From assembly GCA_004791255.1 (NCBI GenBank), contig SRUQ01000004.1:62001-126000 (forward strand): a stretch of DNA of 64,000 bases. Reading direction: 5' to 3'. The number at the start of each line of letters is the position of its first letter. Positions within the stretch are counted from its first letter, which is position 1. This document shows, in pieces, positions 8,767-16,947 of this stretch. The notes under the pieces were generated by a model. The model saw only the letters and a program-made list of their open reading frames with translations, did not search any database and had not been told where the DNA came from. Source of the DNA: a bacterium M00.F.Ca.ET.205.01.1.1 (lineage in GTDB: Bacteria > Pseudomonadota > Alphaproteobacteria > Rhizobiales > Rhizobiaceae). A program made the position numbers and the translations under genes.

Positions 8767-9147
8767 TCACTGGGAAAACGTTTTCAGATAGGCAATGACG
8801 TTGGCCACGTCTGCATCGTCCTTGAGGCCGGGAAACGTCATCTTCGTCCCCTTGACCATGGCCTTGGGGTCATGAAGGTAGGTCGTCAGTGTCGGCTCGT
8901 CCCATTTTACGCCGGATTTGCCGGCCGCAATCATGGCATCGGAATATTTAAAGTCCGGATGCGTACCGGCGGTGCGTCCTATGACGCCGTGCAGTGATGG
9001 ACCGATCTTGTTCTTGTCCTCGTCTGCGATGTGGCAGACCTTGCATTTGGTGAAGACCTTCTCGCCAGCCGCGGCATCCTGAGCCTGCGACGGGTTGGCG
9101 ACGAAGGTTGCAACAGACGCGACGGCGAAAAACGCGACCAAGCGCAT
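8767..9147 (-). CDS. Periplasmic class I cytochrome c
   Basis: The 126-residue precursor has a signal peptide (MRLVAFFAVASVATFVANPSQA, cleavage after SQA). The heme site is CKVCH at about residue 40, and the distal Met is in KGTKMTFPGL. The C-terminal helix ADVANVIAYLKTF is typical of mono-heme cytochromes related to cytochrome c2. ATG 9147 was chosen because GGGAGGAAAT precedes it; the longer frame adds residues before the signal peptide. It is probably an electron donor to a terminal oxidase, and the coxM-coxP operon nearby makes that oxidase a candidate partner. Confidence 0.88.
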   Translation of the reverse strand: MRLVAFFAVASVATFVANPSQAQDAAAGEKVFTKCKVCHIADEDKNKIGPSLHGVIGRTAGTHPDFKYSDAMIAAGKSGVKWDEPTLTTYLHDPKAMVKGTKMTFPGLKDDADVANVIAYLKTFSQ

Positions 9148-9317
9148 GGCATTTCCTCCCTGATCGTCAATGGCCTTGGACGATCCGCGCATGCCGATAC
9201 CATGCGCCTTGCACGGGAGAACAGATTATCCGCTTCTCCCCATATGGAATTGCGGCATCTATATAACACGGAATCTGGCGGGCAGGTAGAAGAGGTCCAC
9301 CGCACAAAAGTTTATTG

Positions 9318-9362
9318 TATGTCGCCCAACAGTGATCTCGGTTTTGGGACGACGACATGCAT
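9318..9362. repeat. Dispersed palindromic repeat, 'ATGTCGCCCAAA' type
   Basis: GTATGTCGCCCAACAGTG is followed by CGGTTTTGGGACGACGACAT; CGCCCAA pairs with TTGGG and ATGTCG with CGACAT. It lies between the cytochrome c gene and the secreted-protein gene. Close relatives are at 26894 and 28740. Confidence 0.75.
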
Positions 9363-9413
9363 GAAAACAAAGACCCTGAAGCGCGTCGACGCGACGCGGT
9401 CAAGTGCGGTGGC

Positions 9414-9944
9414 TCAGGGTGCATCCGTGTTGCAGGTCCCGGCGATCTGCGCGACCGCCTCGCCAAGCCCGGCAAGGTCGAAATCCGCTTCGCCTCGCCC
9501 AGACAGCAGGCCGAAGCGCCAGGACAAAAGCAGCCGGTTCGCGGGAACAAGGCGCCTGACGCCATCAACGCCGTCGCGCACCAGCGTCCTGCCGCGCGGG
9601 CCGACCGACCAGCTCTCGTCGAATTTGGCGCCGGCATCGACGGTCACCGACATGGTGATCTTGCGGCTGGCCGAGACGGAATCGTTCAACTGCAGCCACT
9701 CGGTCCAGCGCGGTTCGCCGTCCGGCCGGCAGGCTATGGTCAGGGTTGGGCTGTAGCTCAGGGCGCCACCGCCGGTGATCAGCTTGTTGGTGGCACGCAC
9801 GGAAGCCGTGACCAGGCCTTCGTCGCCGTTGCCTAGCCGCCAGTTACCGGCGTCGGCGTGAGCGGCATCGCAGCCCAGGACCAGAACCAGCGCTATCGCG
9901 ACGACGCGTCCCGTTTCGACGAATAGGCTCAACGCCCCCTCCAA
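9414..9944 (-). CDS. Secreted protein of unknown function, weakly VasI-like
   Basis: The 176-residue product has a hydrophobic signal segment (VVAIALVLVLGCDAAHA) and a periplasmic domain. The domain has the order TLTIACRPDG, a W-containing strand, SVGPRGRTLVRDGVDG and a final FDLAGLGEAVAQIAGTC. This resembles the VasI/DUF family of periplasmic proteins, in which two Cys in 'IxC' and the C-terminal 'C' may form a disulfide. No type VI secretion genes are nearby, so that link is not implied. It is a single gene transcribed away from tig. Confidence 0.6.
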   Translation of the reverse strand: MEGALSLFVETGRVVAIALVLVLGCDAAHADAGNWRLGNGDEGLVTASVRATNKLITGGGALSYSPTLTIACRPDGEPRWTEWLQLNDSVSASRKITMSVTVDAGAKFDESWSVGPRGRTLVRDGVDGVRRLVPANRLLLSWRFGLLSGRGEADFDLAGLGEAVAQIAGTCNTDAP

Positions 9945-10048
9945 CGACCATGCGGTTTTCAGCAGAAGGGCAGATAATGATCAATGCTTCGTATCGCCAA
10001 TGGCCACGGCCCGTAATGCCGGCCGGCTGTTGCAGTTTCGCAACGAAA

Positions 10049-10071
10049 AAGGCCGCCTCGGGGGCGGCCTT
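10049..10071 (-). terminator. Rho-independent terminator of tig
   Basis: AAGGCCGCC (10049-10057) pairs with GGCGGCCTT (10063-10071). Read on the minus strand, the GC-rich stem is followed by a T-run (GGCCTTTTTCG). It lies 25 bases after the tig stop. Confidence 0.88.
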
Positions 10072-10095
10072 CGTCAATTCCGTAAAGGGCTGAGC

Positions 10096-11580
10096 CTATT
10101 CGGCGTCCTTGGCCGCCTTCTTCTTCGGCGTGGCCTTCTTCTTGGGCTCTTCCGCGTCGTCGGCGGCTTCGCTGGCCTTTGCTTCGGCCTTCTTGGCGGC
10201 CGCCTTCTTCGCCGGCTTGGCCTTGGCCGTGGTCTCGGCTTCCTCGTCCTCTGCCATCAGCTCTTCCTTGCTGACCTTGACGTCGGTGACCGAAATCTGG
10301 CCGAGCAGATGGTCGACCACCTTCTCCTCGAACATCGGCGCGCGCAGCGCGTTCAGCGCCTCGGGATTGCTGCGGTAGAACTCGAAGGCTTCCTGCTGCT
10401 GGTTGGCCGGGAAGCGGCGAACCTGCTCGAACAGGCCACGCTGCAGTTCCTCGTCCGACACGGTGACGCCGGCCTTCTCGCCGATTTCGGCCAGCACCAG
10501 GCCAAGGCGCACGCGGCGCTCGGCGAGACGCTGATACTCGGCGCGGGCTTCTTCCTCGGTCGTCTCTTCATCGGCGAAGGTGCGGCCGGCAGCTTCCAGG
10601 TCGCGGTTGACCTGCGCCCAGATGTTGTTGAATTCGGCCTCGACGAGCTTCGACGGCGCCTCGAACGAGTAGGACGCGTCGAGCTGGTCGAGCAGCTGGC
10701 GCTTGACCTTCTGGCGCGTCATCGAACCGAACTGGTTCTCGATCTGGCCGCGCACGATGTCACGCAGGCGCTCGAGCGACTCCAGGCCGAGGTTCTTGGC
10801 GGTCTCGTCGTTGATCTCCAGTTCGCCGGGCTTGGACACTTCCTTGACGGTAACGTCGAAGGTCGCTTCCTTGCCGGCCAGATGCGCCGCCTGGTAGTTT
10901 TCCGGGAAGGTCACGGTGACCTGCTTCTCGTCGCCCGCCTTGCTGCCGACGAGCTGGTCCTCGAAACCCGGAATGAACTCCTTGGAGCCCAGCACCAGCG
11001 GCTGGTCGGTGCCGGCGCCCCCGGCGAAGGCCTCGCCGTCGATCTTGCCGACATAGTCGATGCTGACGCGGTCGCCTTCGGCGGCCTTGCCGGTCTTCGG
11101 CTCGTAGCTGCGTGCCGATTCGGCGACGCGCTTGACCTGGTCGTCGATCTCCGCGTCCGGAACGTCGAACACCTGACGGGTCACCTTGATGTCGGAGAAG
11201 TCCTTGATCTCGATGGCCGGGATGATTTCGTAGTTCAGCCGGAATTCGAAGTCGGCGCCGCCCGCCAGGATCTTCTCGGCTTCCTTCTCGTCCTCGGTCA
11301 TGATGACTTCGGGTTGCATGGCGGCCTTTTCGCCGCGGCCCGAAATGATCGAACGGGTCGAGTCGTTGAGAATCTCGTTGACCACTTCGGCCATGAACGA
11401 CTTGCCGTAGACCTTGCGCAGGTGCTGCACCGGCACCTTGCCCGGACGGAAGCCGTTGATGCGAACCTTGTTCCTGGCGTCGGACAGCCGCGCCATCAGC
11501 TTGGCTTCCATGTCACCGGCCGGCACGGTGATCTTGATCTCGCGCTTGAGACCTGAATTGAGAGTTTCGGTGACCTGCAT
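10096..11580 (-). CDS. tig: Trigger factor, ribosome-bound chaperone
   Basis: Trigger factor binds nascent chains at the ribosome exit tunnel. The 494-residue protein has the N-terminal ribosome-binding domain with the signature [12 protein letters not shown] near residue 45. An FKBP-type prolyl isomerase domain follows at about residues 155-245 ([20 protein letters not shown]), then the helical substrate-cradle domain. The last 50 residues are a Lys/Ala-rich low-complexity tail (from about residue 445), common in rhizobial orthologues. It is monocistronic with its own terminator. Confidence 0.96.
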   Translation of the reverse strand: MQVTETLNSGLKREIKITVPAGDMEAKLMARLSDARNKVRINGFRPGKVPVQHLRKVYGKSFMAEVVNEILNDSTRSIISGRGEKAAMQPEVIMTEDEKEAEKILAGGADFEFRLNYEIIPAIEIKDFSDIKVTRQVFDVPDAEIDDQVKRVAESARSYEPKTGKAAEGDRVSIDYVGKIDGEAFAGGAGTDQPLVLGSKEFIPGFEDQLVGSKAGDEKQVTVTFPENYQAAHLAGKEATFDVTVKEVSKPGELEINDETAKNLGLESLERLRDIVRGQIENQFGSMTRQKVKRQLLDQLDASYSFEAPSKLVEAEFNNIWAQVNRDLEAAGRTFADEETTEEEARAEYQRLAERRVRLGLVLAEIGEKAGVTVSDEELQRGLFEQVRRFPANQQQEAFEFYRSNPEALNALRAPMFEEKVVDHLLGQISVTDVKVSKEELMAEDEEAETTAKAKPAKKAAAKKAEAKASEAADDAEEPKKKATPKKKAAKDAE

Positions 11581-11939
11581 CGTAAAACCTTTGTTTTCAC
11601 CAATGAGACTGCCACGGCTCCCTGCCGTTCACAGCCTGCCGGTATATTCTTGCCGGAAATGGCTTTTGGTACGGAACCTGGCGATCTGACCGAAATTACG
11701 GTTCAAACTCTTCCAAACTGCGTTCCAAGATGTGAATAAGTTCTTGTTTTTCCTACTTCTTATCACATTCTGCAGAAGCGGATCGTCGCGTCCCGTCACA
11801 TTCGACACGCCTTTTGTCACAGGCGAGCCTAATTTTCAACCATCTTCGCGTTTAGGCGAATAACCAACATTTCGGTCCCGGCCCGACATCTCGTCTCCGA
11901 CATTGACAGAATGATGGCTACATGGGATTGCCGGACCAT
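11581..11939. other. Intergenic region between tig and tRNA-Leu
   Basis: About 360 bases that are clearly more AT-rich than the flanking genes. They must carry the leftward tig promoter and the rightward tRNA-Leu promoter. No ORF, strong hairpin or repeat stands out. Confidence 0.5.
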
Positions 11940-12024
11940 GCGGATGTGGCGGAACTGGTAGACGCCCTGGATTTAGGTTCCAGTGCCGAAAGGCGTGGGG
12001 GTTCGAGTCCCTTCATCCGCACCA
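11940..12024 (+). tRNA. tRNA-Leu, anticodon TAG
   Basis: The acceptor arms GCGGATG and CATCCGC enclose a normal D-arm (GGCGGAACTGGTAGACGC), an anticodon stem CTGGA/TCCAG with loop TTTAGGT, a long class II variable arm, and the T-arm GGTTCGAGTCC. CCA is encoded. The length is 85 bases. Confidence 0.96.
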
Positions 12025-12145
12025 CCCTTCGCTCTTCGAGCTTCGGGTGCCAGGCCACCCCGGATTTCGTTAGACGAACTCGTGCCCTCCGAAGCCTTGG
12101 CGAAGGAGGATCGGCCCCGTCAACGCACAGGGCGAACACCACGCC

Positions 12146-12730
12146 CTAATAAATCGGTTCCTCAAACAGCGTCTTGTCGCCGTCCACCAGCGCCTTGATC
12201 TGAGCGACCCCGTCATTGGCCAGCGCCAGCTTGATGCCGAACGGACGCACCCGCATGTCGTTCTGGATCGCCATACCCTGGCCCTCCGGCAGGTAGAAGC
12301 GTTCGATATCGTAATCCGGCGCGATTGTCGCGCCTTCCTCGCGCAGATCCCAGCCCTCCGCGACATGGCCTGCTATGTCCGCTTCGTCGTCGGCGGCCGG
12401 CGCCGGCGCCTTGCCGAACCAGGCGGCGGTCGGCGTCCAATAGCCGTCGGCCCCCTTCTTCAGCCTGACGATGATCGATGTATCGTCGCTGGAGAATTTG
12501 TCGGCCGGAACGTTGGCGATCATCTTCACCGGTATGCGCGTGATGCTGTAGCTGAGGATGATATAGTCGCCGCGCAGCAGGTCGCGCGGATCGACGGGTT
12601 CGATCTTCAACAGCACCTCCTTGCCACTGCGCAGGATCGCCGCCCGCCCGGCAATGATCCAACTCAGGAAGCCGATCTGGACGAGCGCCAGCACCAGCGC
12701 CGAGATGACAAGTCTCTTTCCGGTCATCAT
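12146..12730 (-). CDS. GDYXXLXY domain membrane-anchored protein
   Basis: The 194-residue product has one N-terminal membrane helix (LVISALVLALVQIGFLSWII) and an extracytoplasmic domain. It carries the family motif GDYIILSYSI at about residue 53, preceded by the conserved DPRDLLRG. The family function is unknown. Members are almost always paired with a polytopic DUF2157/DUF4401 partner, which is exactly the upstream gene here. The two genes overlap by four bases (ATGA), so they are translationally coupled. Confidence 0.85.
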   Translation of the reverse strand: MMTGKRLVISALVLALVQIGFLSWIIAGRAAILRSGKEVLLKIEPVDPRDLLRGDYIILSYSITRIPVKMIANVPADKFSSDDTSIIVRLKKGADGYWTPTAAWFGKAPAPAADDEADIAGHVAEGWDLREEGATIAPDYDIERFYLPEGQGMAIQNDMRVRPFGIKLALANDGVAQIKALVDGDKTLFEEPIY

Positions 12731-13836
12731 GCCGTAGCTCCTGTGGGACCCTTCATCCGCTTTTCAACGCGGATGATGATGATGGCGAGGATGCCAAGCA
12801 GCACCGCGGCCGCGAGGAAGAAGCCGGCGGTGTCGAGCATCGATTGCAAGGTTACGACATAGATGATGGCGAGCTCGAAGGCGAAGCCGAGATAGGCCAG
12901 CCAGCGCAGCCCGCGGCTTTCCCGCCCCGCCAGCACGATTGCCGCGACGATGCCGGCCAGCGCGACGACCGAGGCGACGGCGAAGCCGCTGTTGTAGGTG
13001 CTTTCGTCGGCCAGTGCGAACTGGATCATCGCCAGGCCGGTGAGGAACCCGAGCAGCGCATGCAACGGCAAACGGCCGCCAAGCTGCACGATCCTGTCCA
13101 CAGGTTCCGGCGCGAAGACGGAAGCCGCGAACAGCAGCGCCGATGCGACGACCAGCGGGATCGCAACCGGCAGCGTCTCATGATGCATGACCAGCAGCGT
13201 GAGATAGAAGAGCAGCGACAGGATGATCAGGTGGCGTGCGGCCTGGCTGCGGGTCCAGAACGAGATCGCAAACAGCACGGCCGCCATGACGACGAAGAAG
13301 TGCGGAAACACGCCGTGATAATAGTCGAACCCTTTCAGGAACAGCCAGGTGTCGGCGATGCCGACCGAAGCGACGGTCAGCGCGTTCGATCTGAGCGCCA
13401 CCGCCGCCAATGCCGTGCCGGCGCCCCAGGTGACCACGGCCGACGCCTCGTCGCCGGACAGATGATACATCTGGCCGATCAGCGCGATCGAGCCGCCGAA
13501 AGCGGCTGACGCCACGATCCACAGGGCTTCGCCGATCGCCGCATGATCGCGCGTCTTCAGCAGGGCACCGCCGACATATCCGGCAAGGATGATGGCAAAG
13601 AGCGCCGCGACACGCGCCAGCCGTGGAATTGCGTCCCAGTTGGCGGCGACGAAGATGAGGATGGCCGCGCCGAACAGCAGGGCAGCCATCATCGCCAGGA
13701 TCGACCCGAAGCTGAATGATGTGCGCTCGTTGGCTTCGACATCGCGCGTCAGCCTGTCGGACGTAGCGGCATCGATCAGGCCCGCCTGCCGCCATCGCGC
13801 AATGTCGGACCTGACCCGTGTCGAATAGCCCGCCAT
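12727..13836 (-). CDS. DUF2157 polytopic membrane protein
   Basis: This 369-residue protein has a short cytoplasmic N-terminus (RWRQAGLIDAATSDRLTRDV), the usual DUF2157 start, and then about ten to eleven membrane helices from FGSILAMMAALLFGAAILIFVAAN onward (only part shown as evidence: MMAALLFGAAILIF). The function is unknown. ATG 13836 is favoured because GGGGGAAGCAAGG precedes it; the frame could extend 15 codons further. It is the first gene of a two-gene operon with the GDYXXLXY protein. Confidence 0.82.
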   Translation of the reverse strand: MAGYSTRVRSDIARWRQAGLIDAATSDRLTRDVEANERTSFSFGSILAMMAALLFGAAILIFVAANWDAIPRLARVAALFAIILAGYVGGALLKTRDHAAIGEALWIVASAAFGGSIALIGQMYHLSGDEASAVVTWGAGTALAAVALRSNALTVASVGIADTWLFLKGFDYYHGVFPHFFVVMAAVLFAISFWTRSQAARHLIILSLLFYLTLLVMHHETLPVAIPLVVASALLFAASVFAPEPVDRIVQLGGRLPLHALLGFLTGLAMIQFALADESTYNSGFAVASVVALAGIVAAIVLAGRESRGLRWLAYLGFAFELAIIYVVTLQSMLDTAGFFLAAAVLLGILAIIIIRVEKRMKGPTGATA

Positions 13837-13989
13837 GCCTTGCTTCCCCCGTTGTGTCGTTTTTTCAGCCGAACCAGCCAAACCGTTGACGCCACGGCAC
13901 TTTCTGATTCTGGCTTCTTTGTGTCAGGTCCGTGAAGGCGCATTAATGTTGCATTGCACAATTTGCATTGCTGCCATGCAGCCATAGCG

Positions 13990-14018
13990 CTTTTAAATCG
14001 ATATGAGCCCGCCTATCT
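13990..14018 (+). promoter_or_regulatory. Candidate heat-shock-type (RpoH) promoter before the DUF1127/small RNA locus
   Basis: CTTT (13990-13993) is followed 18 bases later by CCTATCT (14012-14018). The alphaproteobacterial RpoH consensus is CTTG, 17-18 bases, CYTATNT, so only the last -35 base deviates. It lies 54 bases before the first DUF1127 start. In Rhodobacter the related locus is under RpoH control, which makes the match more credible. Confidence 0.5.
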
Positions 14019-14071
14019 ATGGTTCGTACACAAACGGAATAGTCCGCAAGAAAGACGAAACGAGAACTACC

Positions 14072-14212
14072 ATGAACCTGATCCGCAACTACCGCAACTG
14101 GCGCCGCTACCGGGACACCGTCTCCGAGCTGAGCCGCCTGAGCAACCGTGAACTGACCGACCTCGGCATCAGCCGCAGCGACATTCCCTACGTCGCTCGC
14201 AAGGCGGTCTAA
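14072..14212 (+). CDS. DUF1127 small protein, copy 1
   Basis: The 46-residue basic protein starts MNLIRNYRNWRRYRDTVSEL and continues with the DUF1127 core LSRLSNRELTDLGISRSDIPYVARK. The family is small, helical and Arg-rich, and a Rhodobacter member (CcaF1) binds RNA and affects maturation of the small RNAs encoded just downstream. ATG 14072 follows AACGAGAACTACC; no strong ribosome-binding site is seen. It is the first of two near-identical genes ahead of the hairpin array. Confidence 0.9.
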   Translation: MNLIRNYRNWRRYRDTVSELSRLSNRELTDLGISRSDIPYVARKAV

Positions 14213-14260
14213 TCCTTCGGACCGCGAATGGTCCGAACCAGTTTTGAAACGAGCATGACA

Positions 14261-14401
14261 ATGAACCTGATCCGCAACTATCGTAACTGGCGCGTTTATC
14301 GCGAGACGGTTACCGAGCTGGGTCGCCTTTCGAACCGCCAGCTGCATGATCTCGGTATCGTCCGCGACGAAATCAAGATCGTCGCCCGCAAGGCGATCTA
14401 A
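14261..14401 (+). CDS. DUF1127 small protein, copy 2
   Basis: The 46-residue product begins with the same residues as copy 1 (MNLIRNYRNW) and then diverges: RVYRETVTELGRLSNRQLHD, then LGIVRDEIKIVARKAI and TAA. It arose by tandem duplication; the 48-base spacer carries no obvious terminator. The stop lies only nine bases before the first hairpin of the small RNA array, so mRNA and array are very likely one transcript that is cut into small RNAs. Confidence 0.9.
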   Translation: MNLIRNYRNWRVYRETVTELGRLSNRQLHDLGIVRDEIKIVARKAI

Positions 14402-14410
14402 TAACGGAAT

Positions 14411-14530
14411 TTCGCTGGGATCGACCTCCTCCCCGAGCCCAGCGAAGACGGTCAGCCCTTATCCTCCTCCCAAGGGTTGACCACCAAAACGGCGCCCGCC
14501 GCACCTCCTCCCGCGGCGGGCGTTGTTCCC
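14411..14530 (+). ncRNA. Cuckoo/CcsR-like small RNA, unit 1
   Basis: Three hairpins follow one another. TTCGCTGGG/CCCAGCGAA (14411-14446), GTCAGCCCTT/AAGGGTTGAC (14451-14481) and CGCCCGCCGC/GCGGCGGGCG (14493-14522) each present CCTCCTCCC in the loop (14425, 14463, 14504). The third is GC-rich and followed by TTGTT, like a terminator. The exposed motif is complementary to GGGAGGAGG, that is, to Shine-Dalgarno sequences. Hairpins with this motif downstream of DUF1127 genes are the hallmark of the CcsR (cuckoo) RNAs of Rhodobacter and Rhizobiales. Confidence 0.82.
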
Positions 14531-14589
14531 CCGGAGCAAAAGGAATTTTGCACCAGAGGTTTCGCCCCTCTTTACCAGGCGAAAGAGAT

Positions 14590-14708
14590 TTCGTCTGAGC
14601 CGACCTCCTCCCCGGCGATGACGAATAGGCCCGACCTTCACCTCCTCCCGAGGGTCGGCCACCCAAACGGCGCCCGCCGCACCTCCTCCCGCGGCGGGCG
14701 TTGTTTCT
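14590..14708 (+). ncRNA. Cuckoo/CcsR-like small RNA, unit 2
   Basis: This repeats unit 1 after a shift of about 179 bases. The hairpins are TTCGTC...GACGAA (14590-14625), CCGACC/GGTCGG (14631-14658) and CGCCCGCCGC/GCGGCGGGCG (14671-14700), with CCTCCTCCC at 14604, 14641 and 14682. The linker before it contains a GCAAAA/TTTTGC hairpin (14536-14551) and a TTTCGCC...GGCGAAA pairing. The second-hairpin stem differs from unit 1 in sequence but keeps its fold, which points to selection on structure and loop. Confidence 0.82.
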
Positions 14709-14768
14709 CCCCAGGGCAAAACGGATTTTGCCCAGAGGTTTCGCCTCTCTTTACCAGGCGAACAGAAT

Positions 14769-14890
14769 TTCGTCTGAGCCGACCTCCTCCCCGGCGATGA
14801 CGAATACGGTCGATCTTCACCTCCTCCCGAGGATCGACCCCCAAAACGACGCCCGTCGCAACTCCTCCCGCGGCGGGTGTTGTTGTTTTC
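14769..14890 (+). ncRNA. Cuckoo/CcsR-like small RNA, unit 3, with degenerate last hairpin
   Basis: The first hairpin (14769-14804) is identical to that of unit 2. The second uses GGTCGATC/GATCGACC (14808-14839), with CCTCCTCCC at 14783 and 14820. The third (14850-14879) has drifted: the loop reads AACTCCTCCC and the stem has mismatches. It is followed by TGTTGTTGTTTT and probably ends the array transcript. The linker before it has a perfect GGGCAAAA-CGGA-TTTTGCCC hairpin (14714-14733), a possible processing site. Confidence 0.8.
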
Positions 14891-14971
14891 AGGGCCAGCT
14901 TTGCCCTCGCGGCCATGTCGCGCCGGACGCGGCAATTGCAATCATTGCCCCAAGCGACTATTCCGGCGCTC

Positions 14972-16384
14972 ATGAGCAAAAATCCCATCCACATCATCGG
15001 CGGCGGCCTTGCCGGGTCCGAAGCCGCCTGGCAGGCGGCGCAGGCCGGCGTGCCCGTCATCCTGCATGAAATGCGCCCCGTTCGCGGCACCGACGCCCAC
15101 AAGACCGACGGGCTGGCCGAGCTCGTCTGTTCCAATTCGTTCCGCTCCGACGATGCCGACAACAACGCTGTCGGCCTTTTGCATGCCGAAATGCGGCTGG
15201 CCGGTTCGCTGATCATGAGCGCCGGCGACGCCAACCAGGTGCCGGCCGGCGGCGCGCTGGCCGTCGACCGCGACGGTTTCTCCGACGCAGTGACCAAAAA
15301 ACTCGAAGCGCATCCGATGATCACCATCCAGCGCGAGGAAGTGCCCGGCCTGCCGCCGGCGGATTGGGACCAGGCGATCGTCGCCACCGGTCCGCTGACC
15401 GCGCCCTCGCTCGCCCAGTCGATCGCCGAAGCGACCGGCGCCGATGCGCTGGCCTTTTTCGATGCCATCGCGCCGATCATCCATTTCGACACGATCGACA
15501 TGGACACCTGCTGGTTCCAGTCGCGCTACGACAAGGTCGGCCCGGGCGGCACCGGCAAGGATTACATCAACTGTCCGATGGACAAAGAGCAATACTTCGC
15601 CTTTGTCCAGGCGCTGGTCGATGGCCAAAAGACCGAATTCAAACAATGGGAAGGCACGCCCTATTTCGACGGCTGCCTGCCGATCGAGATCATGGCCGAG
15701 CGCGGCGTCGAAACGCTGCGCTACGGGCCGATGAAGCCGATGGGCCTGACCAATGCGCACAATCCGACGGTGAAAGCCTATGCCGTCGTCCAGCTTCGGC
15801 AGGACAATGCGCTGGGCACGCTCTACAACATGGTCGGCTTCCAGACCAAGCTGAAGCACGCCGAGCAGGTGCGCGTGTTCCGCACCATTCCGGGCCTGGA
15901 AAACGCCGATTTCGCGCGGCTGGGCGGCCTGCATCGCAACACCTACATCAATTCGCCGACTCTGCTCGACCCATCGCTGCAGCTGAAGTCGCGGCCCGGC
16001 CTGCGTTTCGCCGGCCAGATCACCGGCTGCGAAGGCTATGTCGAGAGCGCCGCGATCGGCCTGCTCGCCGGCCGCTTCGCCGCCGCCGAGCGGCTTGGCC
16101 ACGCGCCATCGCTGCCGCCGATCACCACCGCCTTCGGCGCGCTGCTCAACCACATCACCGGCGGCCATATCGTTTCCGACGACGAACCGGGCAAGCGCTC
16201 TTTCCAGCCGATGAACGTCAATTTCGGCCTGTTCCCGCCGGTCGAAGCGCAGAAAGTCGAAGGCAAGCGCCTGCGCGGCAAGGACAAGACCGTAGCCAAG
16301 CGGCATGCGGTCACGTCGCGCGCGCGGGCCGATTGCCGGCAATGGCTGGGCCTGCCGGCGGAGACGGCTGAAGCGGCGGAATAG
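14972..16384 (+). CDS. trmFO: Methylenetetrahydrofolate--tRNA-(uracil-5-)-methyltransferase
   Basis: TrmFO is the folate- and FAD-dependent enzyme that makes 5-methyluridine at position 54 of tRNAs. The 470-residue protein starts [20 protein letters not shown], the GxGxxG dinucleotide-binding motif of the GidA/TrmFO family. Family landmarks include LHEMRP, the catalytic-loop region [21 protein letters not shown] and the C-terminal [25 protein letters not shown] 14972 was taken because homology begins there; the frame is open for 19 more codons into the array. It lies about 80 bases after the small RNA array and could receive read-through. Confidence 0.95.
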   Translation: MSKNPIHIIGGGLAGSEAAWQAAQAGVPVILHEMRPVRGTDAHKTDGLAELVCSNSFRSDDADNNAVGLLHAEMRLAGSLIMSAGDANQVPAGGALAVDRDGFSDAVTKKLEAHPMITIQREEVPGLPPADWDQAIVATGPLTAPSLAQSIAEATGADALAFFDAIAPIIHFDTIDMDTCWFQSRYDKVGPGGTGKDYINCPMDKEQYFAFVQALVDGQKTEFKQWEGTPYFDGCLPIEIMAERGVETLRYGPMKPMGLTNAHNPTVKAYAVVQLRQDNALGTLYNMVGFQTKLKHAEQVRVFRTIPGLENADFARLGGLHRNTYINSPTLLDPSLQLKSRPGLRFAGQITGCEGYVESAAIGLLAGRFAAAERLGHAPSLPPITTAFGALLNHITGGHIVSDDEPGKRSFQPMNVNFGLFPPVEAQKVEGKRLRGKDKTVAKRHAVTSRARADCRQWLGLPAETAEAAE

Positions 16385-16477
16385 CCTTTGCCGGCCTACC
16401 TCAGGCAGCGGCTAACACCTTGATGCGTGACGGCGATCCCGGCGAATCGTCCTGAGGCTACTCCGCCGGCTCAGCGC

Positions 16478-16890
16478 TTATTGCGGGCAACCCTGGCTTG
16501 CCAGCCTGTGAGGGATTTCCCGCAAATACGCTGCTTTCAGCGTCTCCGACGTATCCCGTGAGCCGTCATGGCTCCAGCCTAGCGGCTTGATGAGGTAGTT
16601 CAGACGTTCGCGCGGCGTCAAACCCGGCGCGAACGCATCCCGGAACATGCCGATCCACTCGTGAAAGCCACTTTCAGCGGGTTGAAGGTGCCGAGATTTT
16701 TCACGACGCGGTAGCGCGACCGGTCCTCGTCCAGTTCCGCGACAAACGTCCCAAAGATACGATCCCAGATGATCAGCGTGCCGGCGAGCCTTGCCTCGCG
16801 GCTGCCGCCGGTAAAATGGACCGCCGCGACCGACAGCGCGGTGCCAAGCACGGCGATCGCGACCAGCACGGCAAGCTCATGGTCAGGCAT
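16478..16890 (-). pseudogene. Remnant of a sterol desaturase/fatty acid hydroxylase family gene (5' truncated, frameshifted)
   Basis: The first frame reads into LIIWDRIFGTFVAELDEDR and KNLGTFNPLKVAF, the classic C-terminal part of this di-iron membrane hydroxylase family. At about 16663 one base is missing (TTCACGAG instead of TTCCACGAG). After it the reading continues in another frame as HEWIGMFRDAFAPGLTPRER, then YLIKPLGWSHDGSR and a TAA at 16478. The catalytic His clusters that should precede the first part are absent, and the first 30 residues do not match. The gene is therefore truncated as well as frameshifted. Confidence 0.82.
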
Positions 16891-16947
16891 CTCCTCCAGT
16901 CCGGCCTGTTGTCTCCTGCAACAGTTCCGACCGGGTGCTTAACATGA

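Noticed and set aside
9414..9944. Type VI secretion role suggested by the VasI-like pattern
   Set aside because: No other type VI gene is in the window and the similarity is only at the level of strand order and Cys positions.
10000..11556. 518-codon antisense frame opposite tig
   Set aside because: The sense strand encodes a clear trigger factor; the antisense translation (RRL/LVLG-rich) is a codon-bias shadow.
14411..14879. Possible CRISPR array because of regularly spaced repeats
   Set aside because: The repeats are hairpins with a period of about 179 bases, the material between them is also conserved, and no cas gene is near.
14373..14941. Long overlapping Arg/Gly/Arg-rich frames on both strands across the hairpin array
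   Set aside because: They arise from tandem translation of the CCTCCTCCC/GGGAGGAGG repeats, have no ribosome-binding sites, and repeat themselves with the array period. The region is explained better as structured RNA.
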